64,000 nt of DNA from Neolewinella antarctica (GCF_011927835.1 NZ_JAATJH010000003.1:434001-498000), one strand, 5' to 3'; shown: positions 37,074 to 45,891, counted from the stretch's first letter. The notes: generated by a model from the letters alone, not told the origin. A program made the numbers and translations.

Positions 37074-37074
37074 A

Positions 37075-37734
37075 ATGACCAGATTAGAAGTATACAGCAC
37101 CGTAATGAACCAGGGCATCGTCCCCCTCGCTTACGTAGCGGACGTTGACAAGGCGAAAAAAGTCATCGACGCCGTTTACGCGGGTGGCATGCGCAGTTTT
37201 GAATTTACCAACCGTGGCATTGGCGCGCACAAGGTTTTTGACGTAGTGGCCGAGCATTGCCGAGCGAACTATCCGGACCTCGCGCTGGGTATCGGTTCGG
37301 TGGTGGACGCGCCGACGGCGGCTCTGTACATTCAGTTAGGGGCGGATTTCATCGTCAGCCCGATGTTGGTGGAAGAGCTTGCGCCTTTGTGTAACCGTCG
37401 CAAAATAGCCTGGATGCCGGGTTGTTTCACACCTTCCGAGATCGGCCGGGCGGAAAGCTTGGGTGCGGAGATTGTCAAGATTTTCCCCGGAAACGCTGTC
37501 GCCAAGGGTTTCATTAGCTCCCTTCTCGCCCCGTCACCGCGCACGAACGTGATGGTCACGGGTGGCGTTTCGCCGGATGCGGATAACCTTAAACGTTGGT
37601 TTGACGAAGGTGCCGTTGCCGTCGGTATGGGCTCCGGTTTATTGCGTAAGGATTTACTGGCCAATAGTGATTTTAAAGGTATGGAAGCGCTGGCTAGCAA
37701 GTGTATCGAGTTGGTGAATGAGGCACGCGGCTAG
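37075..37734 (+). CDS. kdgA: KDPG aldolase (4-hydroxy-2-oxoglutarate/2-dehydro-3-deoxy-phosphogluconate aldolase)
   Basis: 219 aa class I aldolase cleaving KDPG to pyruvate and glyceraldehyde-3-phosphate. The Schiff-base lysine is Lys135 in EIVKIFPG; also seen are FEFTNRG, GIGSVVDAPTAALYIQLGADFIVSP, MPGCFTPSE and VTGGVSPD. Slightly shorter than some homologues but complete. It is the last gene of the right arm and is followed by a strong terminator at 37791. Confidence 0.96.
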   Translation: MTRLEVYSTVMNQGIVPLAYVADVDKAKKVIDAVYAGGMRSFEFTNRGIGAHKVFDVVAEHCRANYPDLALGIGSVVDAPTAALYIQLGADFIVSPMLVEELAPLCNRRKIAWMPGCFTPSEIGRAESLGAEIVKIFPGNAVAKGFISSLLAPSPRTNVMVTGGVSPDADNLKRWFDEGAVAVGMGSGLLRKDLLANSDFKGMEALASKCIELVNEARG

Positions 37735-37760
37735 GGTTTTGCTAATGCAGTGTATTCTTT

Positions 37761-37781
37761 GGCGCGGTCGCGGGTGCCAGG
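37761..37781. repeat. GC-rich palindromic element, short form
   Basis: GGCGCGGTCGCGGGTGCCAG, between the kdgA stop and its terminator. Confidence 0.8.
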
Positions 37782-37790
37782 AATAGGGGA

Positions 37791-37821
37791 GGGGAGCAAC
37801 GTTGTGTTGCTCCCCTTTTTT
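37791..37821 (+). terminator. Rho-independent terminator after kdgA
   Basis: GGGGAGCAAC, loop GTTGT, GTTGCTCCCC and TTTTTT. The stem is nearly the same sequence as the one after kbl at 41270. Confidence 0.92.
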
Positions 37822-37836
37822 GTGTCAACTTACTAG

Positions 37837-37997
37837 TGGACCAACCCGCAAGTTCTATTACACCCAAGTCTAGTCCTTTTGAACCTGGTCCGCGTTGCCA
37901 AAATCCTCATGCAGCTACGGCTGCACTCCGGTTTTAGCGCCTTGACCAAGCACAAAACGCCGACGACTTAATGTAACGAAACTTACGGTTTAGTCCA
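37837..37997 (+). repeat. Nested hairpin element with C(TACG)G tetraloop core (copy 3)
   Basis: Terminal arms 37837-37863 and 37971-37997 are ~27 bp imperfect inverse complements. Middle stem TGGTC/GACCA, core TGCAGC-TACG-GCTGCA, bracketed by AAAATCCTC and CTCCGGTTTT exactly as in copy 1. The rest of the 37735-38329 gap holds GC-rich elements and no gene. Confidence 0.85.
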
Positions 37998-38183
37998 CCA
38001 AGCTAATTGATCTTTTGATGAGCGTTAAAATAATTTGATACGTACGAATTGTTCAGTATGGGAGTGGACAAATTATGTCGGGACGTTGATCGGTACGCCC
38101 ATCAGTCTGGCGAGCGATGCGGTGTCTGAATTTGAGGTTTATCGAGTACGCAAGAGATGAGTCAATCCTCGCTATCCACTTCA

Positions 38184-38204
38184 CCCGGCACCCGTGACCG
38201 CGCC
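38184..38204. repeat. GC-rich palindromic element, short form, reverse
   Basis: CCCGGCACCCGTGACCGCGC, 20 bp before a full-length copy in the opposite orientation. Confidence 0.75.
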
Positions 38205-38225
38205 CGTGTGATTATACGTACAATA

Positions 38226-38263
38226 GGCGCGGTCGTCCCGACTAAGTCGGGACTCGCTTTGGG
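38226..38263. repeat. GC-rich palindromic element, 5' part
   Basis: GGCGCGGTCG followed by the perfect hairpin GTCCCGACTAAGTCGGGAC and CGCTTTGGG; the GCGGGTGC end is missing. Confidence 0.8.
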
Positions 38264-38329
38264 AAAAGCAAAGTAGAAGGAACCCTGCTTTAATGTCTTT
38301 GCCGACCAGATATGCTTGACCCCGCGTAG

Positions 38330-38797
38330 TTACACATTAAGCGCCGTCGTCCGCTTAATCTCCTTCAGAACGAACGAGCTGTTCAGCTCCCCGATGTTCT
38401 CGATCGCCGAGAGTTTGTAGCGGATGAAGTCGTGGTAATCGTCGAGGCTGGCGCTGTTGACTTTGAGGATGAAGTCCACCTTACCGGCCATGTGGAAGCA
38501 TTCCTGGACTTCTTCGAGCTCCCGGACTTGCGCCTCGAATTTCTCAATGTAGTTGCTGTCGTGGTACCGCATCGAAACCTGGCAAAAGGCGGTGACGGCG
38601 AGTTGGGGGAACAGTTTTTTGTCCAGCAGCGCGACGTAGGCAGCGATGTAGCCCGCGCGCTCCAGGCGGCGGATGCGCTCGTAGATGGGGGAGGGCGTGA
38701 GATCGAGATGGGCCGCGATTTCTTTGGCGGTTTTTTTCGAGTCCTGCTGAAGGATGCGGAGGATGGTCAAATCTGTATCGTCGAGGAGGTCTTGCAT
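38330..38797 (-). CDS. Lrp/AsnC family transcriptional regulator
   Basis: 155 aa from the ATG at 38797 (MQDLLDDTDLTILRILQQDS). The frame is open to 38848, but the predicted -7 box lies at that upstream start, so the shorter form is chosen. N-terminal HTH with SKKTAKEIAAHLDLTPSPIYERIRRLE and a C-terminal RAM ligand-binding domain (YIEKFEAQVRELEEVQECFHMAGKVDFILKV). It is divergent from tdh-kbl, and Lrp-family proteins classically control threonine/serine/glycine metabolism, so local control is likely. Confidence 0.92.
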   Translation of the reverse strand: MQDLLDDTDLTILRILQQDSKKTAKEIAAHLDLTPSPIYERIRRLERAGYIAAYVALLDKKLFPQLAVTAFCQVSMRYHDSNYIEKFEAQVRELEEVQECFHMAGKVDFILKVNSASLDDYHDFIRYKLSAIENIGELNSSFVLKEIKRTTALNV

Positions 38798-38845
38798 ACG
38801 GGCCGAATAATTGCTGTTAAGGGGCTTATGAGAAAGGCATAGAAA

Positions 38846-38853
38846 CAAAAATA
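38846..38853 (-). promoter_or_regulatory. Bacteroidota -7 box before the Lrp-family gene
   Basis: Minus strand TATTTTTG fits TAnnTTTG, 48 bp before the chosen start. Confidence 0.5.
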
Positions 38854-38968
38854 CCGGCTAAATTCAGTCTGGCGGGAATAATCACTGATTAAGTGAGAAT
38901 GATAGCAAAAGATTACCGACAGGCTTAAATTTACCAGGTAAGTATGCCTGTACAGTAAACCAATAATC

Positions 38969-39928
38969 ATGAACGAGACCATTCTGATCACCGGAGCCAA
39001 TGGCCAGCTCGGTACGGTACTGACCTCCGCCCTGCAGGAACGCTTCGGCAGAGAGCGGGTGATCGTTACCGACATCCGCCCGCCGCAAAGAGAATTTTCT
39101 GGCCGGTTCGAGCAACTGGACGTAACCGATGCCGAAGGCTTAACACAAATGGTCCGGGAGAACAAAGTCACGCAGATCTACCACCTGGCGGCCATCCTCT
39201 CGGCCACCGGGGAAGCGGCGCCCCTGCGCACCTGGGAAATCAACATGACCGCCCTGCTGAACGTGCTGGAAGCGGCGCGGCTGGAGGGCGTCGATAAAGT
39301 ATTTTACCCTAGCTCCATCGCCGTGTTCGGCCCCTCGGCCCCGGCGGCTGACGTGCCGAACGACTGTCATCTCGATCCGGTGACCGTCTACGGCATCAGC
39401 AAGGCCGCAGGTGAGAACTGGGCGCAGTACTACTTCAACCGTTACGGGCTCGACGTGCGCTCCCTACGCTACCCCGGCGTGATCGGCCATCAGAGTCAGC
39501 CCGGTGGCGGGACGACCGATTACGCAGTCGATATCTATCACGCCGCCGTCAAGAACGTGCCCTTTAGTTGCTTCCTGGATAAGGACGAACAACTCCCGAT
39601 GATCTTCATGGACGACGCCATCCGTGCCACCCTCAAAATTATGGATGCACCGAAGGTCGCCATTCGTATCCGTACTTCTTACAACCTGGCCGGGCTGAGT
39701 TTTTGCCCCGCCGATGTCGCTGCTTCGATTCAGCGGCAGGCCCCCGGCTTCACCGTCGATTACAACCCCGACCACCGCCAGGCCATTGCCGCCGGCTGGC
39801 CCGACAGCATCGACGACTCCGCCGCCCGCACCGACTGGGGCTGGGAGCCGGAGTTCAACCTGGAACGGATGACGGAGGAGATGTTGAGCGCACTGAAAAT
39901 TAAACAATCGGGGCAGATCGCGGCTTAA
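38969..39928 (+). CDS. L-threonine 3-dehydrogenase, NAD-epimerase (SDR) type
   Basis: 319 aa extended SDR. TGANGQLG at 8-15, Ser115/116, Tyr141 and Lys145 (VYGISK). The segments YHLAAILSATGE, YPGVIGHQSQPGGGTTDYAVDIY and FMDDAIRATLKIMDA match the short-chain threonine dehydrogenases of Bacteroidota rather than sugar epimerases. It oxidises threonine to 2-amino-3-ketobutyrate. kbl follows 95 bp downstream on the same strand and completes the step to glycine and acetyl-CoA. It is divergent from an Lrp-type regulator. Confidence 0.93.
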   Translation: MNETILITGANGQLGTVLTSALQERFGRERVIVTDIRPPQREFSGRFEQLDVTDAEGLTQMVRENKVTQIYHLAAILSATGEAAPLRTWEINMTALLNVLEAARLEGVDKVFYPSSIAVFGPSAPAADVPNDCHLDPVTVYGISKAAGENWAQYYFNRYGLDVRSLRYPGVIGHQSQPGGGTTDYAVDIYHAAVKNVPFSCFLDKDEQLPMIFMDDAIRATLKIMDAPKVAIRIRTSYNLAGLSFCPADVAASIQRQAPGFTVDYNPDHRQAIAAGWPDSIDDSAARTDWGWEPEFNLERMTEEMLSALKIKQSGQIAA

Positions 39929-39950
39929 CTACGCGACTACTTATGCCCTA

Positions 39951-40013
39951 AACCCCGCACCCGCGAAGCCAAAGCGAGTCCCGTACTTAGTCGGAACGCC
40001 CGCGCCACAATTA
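39951..40013. repeat. GC-rich palindromic element, full length, reverse
   Basis: AACCCCGCACCCGCGAAGCC, then GTCCCGTACTTAGTCGGAAC and GCCCGCGCC, between tdh and kbl, ending 10 bp before the kbl ATG. Confidence 0.85.
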
Positions 40014-40023
40014 AATCAATAGT

Positions 40024-41208
40024 ATGTACAGCATTCAGGATAGCCTCCAAACCGAAATAGAAGAGATCAAAGCCGCCGGCCTTTACAAAAAGGAACGTAT
40101 CATCACCACGCCCCAGGGCGCTGAGATCGACACCGCCACTACGCCGGACGTGCTAAATTTTTGCGCCAATAATTACCTCGGCCTTTCCTCTCACCCCGAA
40201 CTCCTCAAAGCGGCAAAAGCCACGATCGACAGCCACGGGTTCGGCCTGAGTTCCGTACGTTTTATCTGTGGTACCCAGGATATTCACAAAGAACTGGAAC
40301 GCAAAACGGCCGAGTTTCTCGGCACCGAAGACTGCATTCTCTACGCCGCGGCTTTCGACGCCAACGGTGGTCTTTTCGAGCCCCTACTGACGGCTGAGGA
40401 TGCCATCATTTCCGACGCCCTCAACCACGCTTCCATCATCGACGGCATCCGGCTCTGTAAGGCCCAGCGCCACCGGTACGACCATAACGACATGGCCGCC
40501 CTGGAAGAAGAACTCAAGAAGGCTTCCGGCGCTCGCCGCCGCCTCATTGTCACTGATGGCTCGTTCTCGATGGACGGCACCATCGCCCAACTCGATAAGA
40601 TCTGCGACCTCGCCGACAAATACGATGCGATGGTAATGGTCGACGAATGCCACTCCACCGGTTTCATCGGCAAGACCGGGCGCGGCGTGCACGAATACTG
40701 CGGCGTGATGGACCGGGTAGACATCATTACCGGCACCTACGGAAAAGCACTCGGCGGAGCCAGCGGCGGTTTCACGGCCTCCCGCAGGGAGATCGTCGAT
40801 ATCCTCCGGCAGCGCTCCCGCCCCTACTTGTTTTCCAACACCCTCGCCCCGAGCATCGTCGGCGCTTCGATCAAGGCGATCGACATGCTGACGGAATCCA
40901 CCGAGCTGCGTGACAAATTAGCGGACAATACCCAGTATTTCCGCGAGAAAATGACCGCCGCCGGTTTCGATATCCTTCCCGGTGATCACCCCATCGTCCC
41001 CGTTATGCTCTACGATGCACCCCTGGCCCAGGCCTACGCAAGTCGCCTGCTGGAGGAAGGGATATACGTCATCGGCTTCTTTTACCCGGTCGTACCGAAA
41101 GGCAAGGCGCGGATTCGCGTACAAATGTCCGCGGCTCACAGCCGGGAGCAGTTGGACGAAGCGATTGCGGCGTTCGTGAAAGTGGGTAAGGAGTTGGAGG
41201 TTGTTTAA
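40024..41208 (+). CDS. kbl: Glycine C-acetyltransferase (2-amino-3-ketobutyrate CoA ligase)
   Basis: 394 aa PLP enzyme of the alpha-oxoamine synthase family. Seen: [51 protein letters not shown], and the PLP lysine Lys241 in [12 protein letters not shown]. Length and motifs are those of Kbl rather than BioF or HemA, and the linked threonine dehydrogenase confirms it. Followed by a palindrome (41233) and a terminator (41270). Confidence 0.96.
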   Translation: MYSIQDSLQTEIEEIKAAGLYKKERIITTPQGAEIDTATTPDVLNFCANNYLGLSSHPELLKAAKATIDSHGFGLSSVRFICGTQDIHKELERKTAEFLGTEDCILYAAAFDANGGLFEPLLTAEDAIISDALNHASIIDGIRLCKAQRHRYDHNDMAALEEELKKASGARRRLIVTDGSFSMDGTIAQLDKICDLADKYDAMVMVDECHSTGFIGKTGRGVHEYCGVMDRVDIITGTYGKALGGASGGFTASRREIVDILRQRSRPYLFSNTLAPSIVGASIKAIDMLTESTELRDKLADNTQYFREKMTAAGFDILPGDHPIVPVMLYDAPLAQAYASRLLEEGIYVIGFFYPVVPKGKARIRVQMSAAHSREQLDEAIAAFVKVGKELEVV

Positions 41209-41232
41209 GGTGCTTTAAACAACTGGGAGTGG

Positions 41233-41254
41233 ACCCCCGATAGCTATCGGGGGT
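41233..41254. repeat. Perfect 22-bp palindrome
   Basis: Arms ACCCCCGATAG and CTATCGGGGGT with no loop, between the kbl stop and its terminator. Confidence 0.7.
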
Positions 41255-41269
41255 GCAGTGAATTAGGAA

Positions 41270-41300
41270 GGGGAGCAACGTGATATTGCTCCCCTTCTTA
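41270..41300 (+). terminator. Terminator-like hairpin after kbl
   Basis: GGGGAGCAA, loop CGTGATA, TTGCTCCCC followed by TTCTTA. The T-run is weak, but the stem matches the kdgA terminator at 37791. Confidence 0.7.
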
Positions 41301-41330
41301 CGTGCGTTGCACCTGCGTTAGCGCAATTAT

Positions 41331-41392
41331 ACATCTGATGAACTTTTGAGAATACTCGCCTCGCTGCGGTTCTCAAAAGGTACATCCGATGA
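41331..41392 (+). repeat. Short hairpin element with CATCTGATGAA/CATCCGATGA ends (copy 3)
   Basis: ACATCTGATGAA, stem CTTTTGAGAA/TTCTCAAAAG, loop containing TCGCCTCGCT, then GTACATCCGATGA. Flanked by GCAATT and AATTGC. Lies between convergent kbl and katG. Confidence 0.85.
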
Positions 41393-41416
41393 AAATTGCT
41401 AACTCCACGGATAGAA

Positions 41417-43714
41417 CTAGTTATCCTTCACGTCATACCGATCTAGCATCATCACCTTATCCCAGGCAGCAACAAAGTCCTTGACTAACCGCTCGTGACC
41501 GTCGTTCGCGCCGTAAACCTCGGCGACATTACGCAACTGGGCATTGGAACCAAAGATCAAGTCACAGCGGGTAGCGGTGTACTTAGTCTCGCCGGTACTA
41601 CGGTCCTTCACGTCGAAATACATTTCGGTGCCGTCGGTAGGCGACCACTCGTAATCCATGCTCGTGAGCACGCGGAAGAAGTCATTCGTCAACTGACCGG
41701 GCCGGTCGGTAAAGACACCGTGCTTGGAGTAGTCCCAGTTCTGATCCAAAACCCGTAGACCACCAACCAATACGGCCCACTCCGGAGCGTTCAGCGTCAG
41801 TAGCTGAGCGCGGTCGAGGAAGATGCGCTCCGGTTGAATCTGGATGCCGACTTTGTCGTTGTAGTAGTTCTTAAAACCGTCCGCAACGGGCTTGAGCCAG
41901 TCGAAGCTTTCCGCGTCGGTCTGCTCGGCGTTGGCGTCCATCCGACCGGGCGTGAAGGGGACTTCGATCTCGACACCACCGGCCTTAGCGGCGTGCTCGA
42001 CGGCAGCGCAACCACCGAGGACGATAAGGTCCGCCAGGGAGACTTTCTTACCGTCCGCCTGCGTGCGATTAAAGTCACCGCGCATCCCACCCAGTACGGT
42101 TAGAACATTTGTCAACTCTTCCGGGCGATTGATTTCCCAGGTATTCTGAGGGTCCAGCGCAATGCGGGCACCATTAGCTCCTCCGCGCTTATCCGTGTCG
42201 CGGTACACCGAAGCGGCGGACCAGGCGGCGGAAACGAGGGCCGAAACCGTGAGCCCGGTTCCGAGGATGCGGCGTTTCAGATCGGCGATATCATCAGCGT
42301 TAATGACCTCGTGATCGAGTGTGGGGATGGGATCTTGCCAGATAAAATCTTCGGCGGGTACTTCTGGTCCAACGTAACGATCCTTCGGGCCCATATCACG
42401 GTGAGTAAGCTTGTACCAGGCCTTAGAAAAAGCTTCGGTGAAGTAGTCGAAATCACCGAGAAACTTCTCACAGATCTTCCGGTAAGCCGGGTCGACTTTT
42501 AATGCAATATCGGAAGTCATCATCATCAACGCGTGGTCCATGCCGGGCCGGTGGGCGTCGGGCGTTGTTGGTGCGCTCTTGTCGACGGGTGTCCACTGCA
42601 GGGCACCGGCGGGGCTCTTCGTCTTTTCCCATTCGAACTTGAACAGGTTAATGAGGTAGTCGTTATCCCAGGTCGTCGGGTCGGGCGTCCAGGAGCCTTC
42701 GATACCGTTCGTGCTAGTGAATTCCGCGTTTCCGGTGCCGACGGGATTGTGCCAGCCGAAGCCTTGTTCCTGAATCTTTGCGATCTCGGGCGCCGCGCCG
42801 ATCTTGGCGGCGGGGACGGCGCCGTGGCTCTTGCCGAAGGCGTGACCGCCAGCGATGAGGGCGACAGTCTCCTCGTCCTTCATGGCCATCCGCGCGAATG
42901 ATTCGCGGATGTTACGGGCGGAATCCATGGGGTCGCCGTTGCCACCGGGTCCTTCGGGGTTGACGTAAATGAGGTTGGAGTGGGTAGCCGCGAGGGGATT
43001 TTCGAGATCGCGGTATTCCTCCTTGAGGCCACCGACCCAGCGGAGGTCCGGGCTGACCATTTCGTCGGGGTGACCGAGGTAATCGCCGGTTGCGGGAGAT
43101 TCGGAGAAGGGTTTGCCGTTCCAGAATTCGGGCCCCCAGTAGGTGCTCTTGTCGGCTTCCCAGGCGTCGATGCGGCCGCCGGCAAAGCCTTGCGTGGGGA
43201 AGTTCATGATTTCGAGGGCGACGGTGCCGGCCAGGACGATGAGGTCGGCCCAGCTGAGTTTCGCGCCGTATTTCTGCTTGATGGGCCAGAGGAGGCGGCG
43301 GGATTTATCGGTATTTCCGTTGTCCCACCACGAACTGACCGGTGCGAAGCGTTGCATGGCTTGCCCCGCGCCACCCCGTCCGTCGGCGATCCGATAAGTG
43401 CCGGCGGAGTGCCAGGCCATGCGGATCATTTGTGGTCCGTAATTGCCGTAGTCGGCCGGCCACCAGTCTTTGCTGTCGACGAGCAGTTCGCGCGTGTCTT
43501 GCTTGAGCTGTTCGTAGTCGATACTTTTGAAAGCTTCCGCGTAGCTCTCGCCACTCAGTGGGTTGGCGGCGGGTTGGTCCTGGTGCAGCAGTTCCACTTG
43601 CAGGCGGTTGGGCCACCAGTCATCGATTTGGGGGGCGGTGCCAATTGCGCCGTTGACGCGGGTGCCGCGGAAGGGGCAGGATTCTAGATTTTGTGGGTTG
43701 GTTAGGTTCTTCAT
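41417..43714 (-). CDS. katG: Catalase-peroxidase
   Basis: 765 aa haem enzyme destroying hydrogen peroxide. The duplicated peroxidase-fold architecture is complete. Seen: distal-site [13 protein letters not shown] with Trp101 and His102, Tyr250 in [12 protein letters not shown] and Met276 in ARMAMKDEE (positions of the Met-Tyr-Trp crosslink needed for catalase activity), and the proximal His region [13 protein letters not shown]-terminal half contains [19 protein letters not shown]. Usual length. It stands alone between a hairpin element and a GC-rich repeat; no regulator is adjacent. Confidence 0.98.
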   Translation of the reverse strand: MKNLTNPQNLESCPFRGTRVNGAIGTAPQIDDWWPNRLQVELLHQDQPAANPLSGESYAEAFKSIDYEQLKQDTRELLVDSKDWWPADYGNYGPQMIRMAWHSAGTYRIADGRGGAGQAMQRFAPVSSWWDNGNTDKSRRLLWPIKQKYGAKLSWADLIVLAGTVALEIMNFPTQGFAGGRIDAWEADKSTYWGPEFWNGKPFSESPATGDYLGHPDEMVSPDLRWVGGLKEEYRDLENPLAATHSNLIYVNPEGPGGNGDPMDSARNIRESFARMAMKDEETVALIAGGHAFGKSHGAVPAAKIGAAPEIAKIQEQGFGWHNPVGTGNAEFTSTNGIEGSWTPDPTTWDNDYLINLFKFEWEKTKSPAGALQWTPVDKSAPTTPDAHRPGMDHALMMMTSDIALKVDPAYRKICEKFLGDFDYFTEAFSKAWYKLTHRDMGPKDRYVGPEVPAEDFIWQDPIPTLDHEVINADDIADLKRRILGTGLTVSALVSAAWSAASVYRDTDKRGGANGARIALDPQNTWEINRPEELTNVLTVLGGMRGDFNRTQADGKKVSLADLIVLGGCAAVEHAAKAGGVEIEVPFTPGRMDANAEQTDAESFDWLKPVADGFKNYYNDKVGIQIQPERIFLDRAQLLTLNAPEWAVLVGGLRVLDQNWDYSKHGVFTDRPGQLTNDFFRVLTSMDYEWSPTDGTEMYFDVKDRSTGETKYTATRCDLIFGSNAQLRNVAEVYGANDGHERLVKDFVAAWDKVMMLDRYDVKDN

Positions 43715-43742
43715 TGATCGCTTATTTTAGTATTGTAAGATA

Positions 43743-43799
43743 TGGCGCGGACGCCCCGACTAAGTACGGGACTAACTATCGCGTCGCGGGTGCGGGGTA
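43743..43799. repeat. GC-rich palindromic element, full length
   Basis: GGCGCGGACG, hairpin GCCCCGACTAAGTACGGGAC, then CGCGTCGCGGGTGCGGGG, 30 bp upstream of katG. The remainder of 43715-44006 holds nothing recognised. Confidence 0.85.
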
Positions 43800-44006
43800 T
43801 CGGTACGGAGGGCAAACCGGTTAGGGCATCCCGATATTCGCCAGAACTACTAAACTGTTTTGAAGCCTCTTTAGTGGTTACGTAGTAGTCGATTAGCAGC
43901 GTTTTTCTCGCTCACTCTATTTAGCGAGAGACGTCACCAAAATCACCGAATTTATCCGGCCCGTAGCAGTACGCGCAGACTCAACTTGCTTTCGATTAGC
44001 AAAGTT

Positions 44007-44552
44007 TTATCCAATGCAGGAGTAAATAAACGCCGGCGGTAGATTGGCCATGGTAAAGCTGACGGATACCCGCCCGAAGTAATCTTTCAGCAGGCTATAA
44101 TCCTGAAGTGCGTACTGGTACTGAAAGAACTGCCCGCCAGGTTTCAAAACCCACTGGGCTTGACGTAAAATTTCGAGTTTCACTTCCTTCGGAATCATGG
44201 AAAGGGGCAAGCTGGAAACGACGTAGTCAACACTATTCTCCTCAAAATACTCCCGGAGCTGTTCCGCGCCGACGGGGAGGACGGAAAGTCGCTCGTCTTC
44301 GATCTGGTGGAGGACATCGATAAAGGTCGTGTTGATTTCAAAGGCGGTCACGTGACTCTCGGCATTAACCCGGTCGAGAATGGCGCGGGTAACGCAGCCG
44401 TCACCGGGGCCGAGCTCGACGATGCGCAGGGGGCGGTCGGCGGGGAGGGGCTCGATGAGCTTCTTGACGAGGGCCTTGCTGGAGCTGGCGATCGCGCCGG
44501 TGGACCGGAAGTTTTTGACCGCCGTGCGGAAGAAGGACCAGCTTTGCGGCAT
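44007..44552 (-). CDS. Class I SAM-dependent methyltransferase (phospholipid N-methyltransferase-like)
   Basis: 181 aa from the ATG at 44552 (MPQSWSFFRTAVKNFRSTGAI). The frame remains open to 44699, but that extension runs through a GC-rich repeat copy and lacks family similarity. Motif I is IVELGPGDGCVTRAIL; motif post-I AFEINTTF; then VDYVVSSLPLSMIP and the late VLKPGGQFFQYQY. The FRSTGAIASSSKALVKKL start is typical of the rRNA-adenine-dimethylase-like/PmtA subgroup that methylates phosphatidylethanolamine. Substrate is inferred only from that resemblance. Confidence 0.8.
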   Translation of the reverse strand: MPQSWSFFRTAVKNFRSTGAIASSSKALVKKLIEPLPADRPLRIVELGPGDGCVTRAILDRVNAESHVTAFEINTTFIDVLHQIEDERLSVLPVGAEQLREYFEENSVDYVVSSLPLSMIPKEVKLEILRQAQWVLKPGGQFFQYQYALQDYSLLKDYFGRVSVSFTMANLPPAFIYSCIG

Positions 44553-44667
44553 GGGGGAGGGGTAGTGGATAGTTTGTTGGTTGTCGTTAAATCCGGGCGT
44601 CAAGGTACGGTTTAAATGAGAATGGATGTTTTGCCACTTAACATTGCTCCTTCGTCCCATTATCTCT

Positions 44668-44685
44668 GCACCTGCGACCACGCCC
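44668..44685. repeat. GC-rich palindromic element, short diverged copy
   Basis: GCACCTGCGACCACGCCC, in the spurious upstream extension of the methyltransferase frame. Confidence 0.6.
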
Positions 44686-44838
44686 AACCTTAAACGCAAG
44701 CCGGCAGGAAAGGATTTCTGACCCTACGGATTAATTATCGCCGCCGCCCCGGTCTTCAGCTAAAGATGTGGTGCACCTGACGCAAAAGCCTCGCAACAAA
44801 CAACCCCGCCCCGCCTTTAGACGTAGTTCAGATAACCG

Positions 44839-45003
44839 AGAACTTGTCGGGGAATTAATGTTCGACCTGCGAACGCTTCCTTTTAGCCTGCTCGTCGTCT
44901 AGAAAATCAACTAATAACCCGTTATGAGATGATTTTCTAACCTTGATCAGACTAAAATTAAGCTGTTCTCGGCCAGAAAATTAATTCCCCCGACAAGCTC
45001 TTA
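44839..45003. repeat. Nested ~165-bp inverted repeat upstream of the response regulator
   Basis: Outer arms contain CTTGTCGGGGAATTAAT and ATTAATTCCCCCGACAAG (one gap). A middle pair TTTTAGCCTG/CAGACTAAAA and an inner pair AGAAAATCA/TGATTTTCT follow, with ATAAC/GTTAT at the centre. It ends 17 bp before the regulator ATG. The rest of the 44553-45019 gap shows no gene. Confidence 0.8.
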
Positions 45004-45019
45004 AAACCACGCAAGCCCC

Positions 45020-45703
45020 ATGCTACGAATCCTCCTGGTCGAAGACGAAGAAAACATCCGCGAGACGGTCAAGCTCAATTTTGAAATGGAAGACTACGAG
45101 GTCGTCACCGCCGCCGACGGGCGCAAGGCCCTCAAGCACGCCGCCGAGCAGCATTTCGACATCATGATCGTCGACGTGATGCTGCCCGAGGTGAACGGTT
45201 TTCAGGTGGTGGAGCAGATTCGCCTGAGCGACCGGGAAACGCCGATCATTTTCCTGACCGCCAAGGACCAGGCGCAGGACCGCATTCAGGGCCTCAAAAA
45301 AGGAGCCGATGACTATCTCACCAAACCGTTCGTCTTCGAAGAACTTCTGCTGCGCGTTCGCCGCCTCATCGAAAGAACCAGCAAGAACCCGGAGGTCAAG
45401 CCCGATCTCTACGTTTTTGGCAAGAACCAAGTCAACTTCGCCACTTACGAAGCGACCGGTAACCAGGGTAACTTTACGCTGACCAAAAAAGAAGCCATGC
45501 TCCTCAAACTCCTTACCGACCGGCAGGGAGAAGTCGTTAGCCGCCAGCAAATCCTGCAGTCCGTCTGGGGTTACGACGTCTACCCGAGCACGCGCACGAT
45601 CGATAATTTTATCCTTTCCTTCCGGAAGTATTTCGAGACGGAACCGAAGGTGCCCACGCACTTTCTTAGCGTGCGGGGCGTTGGCTATAAGTTTGTTAGC
45701 TGA
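45020..45703 (+). CDS. OmpR-family response regulator
   Basis: 227 aa. Receiver domain 1-120 with acidic pocket EDE at 8-10, phospho-acceptor Asp52 in VDVMLPEVNG and Lys102 in LTKPFVFEE; winged-helix effector ~135-227 (LTKKEAMLLKLLTDRQGEVV, YPSTRTIDNFILSFRKYF). Standard length. No histidine kinase is adjacent in this window, so it is an orphan here. Its upstream region is occupied by a long nested palindrome, which may affect its expression. Confidence 0.95.
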   Translation: MLRILLVEDEENIRETVKLNFEMEDYEVVTAADGRKALKHAAEQHFDIMIVDVMLPEVNGFQVVEQIRLSDRETPIIFLTAKDQAQDRIQGLKKGADDYLTKPFVFEELLLRVRRLIERTSKNPEVKPDLYVFGKNQVNFATYEATGNQGNFTLTKKEAMLLKLLTDRQGEVVSRQQILQSVWGYDVYPSTRTIDNFILSFRKYFETEPKVPTHFLSVRGVGYKFVS

Positions 45704-45708
45704 TAAAT

Positions 45709-45890
45709 AGGCGGTAGGCTTTCAGGCGGTAGGCGGTAGGGTCGCTCCGAATGAAATACTTGGAAGCGTTATTATTTAAGCCAATTAGCTCACCACCCGG
45801 CTAACGCTACCGTAAGTTTGTCTCTTTGCAAGCGGTCAACTGAACCGAGGTCTACCACCTACGTGCCTACCGCCTACCCACTACCGCCTA
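45709..45890. repeat. GGCGGTAG octamer arrays in inverted arrangement
   Basis: GGCGGTAGGC-type units at 45709-45741 and complementary CCTACCGCC-type units at 45851-45890 flank ~110 bp. The right arm ends directly at the ATG of the next gene. Confidence 0.8.
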
Positions 45891-45891
45891 A

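Noticed and set aside
1..37734. Genomic island or prophage origin of the polysaccharide locus
   Set aside because: No integrase, tRNA boundary or attachment repeats seen, and the same intergenic repeat families occur inside and outside the locus, which suggests long residence.
44700..45019. tRNA or known riboswitch in the palindromic leader
   Set aside because: No cloverleaf, CCA end or recognised aptamer motif; only nested inverted repeats.
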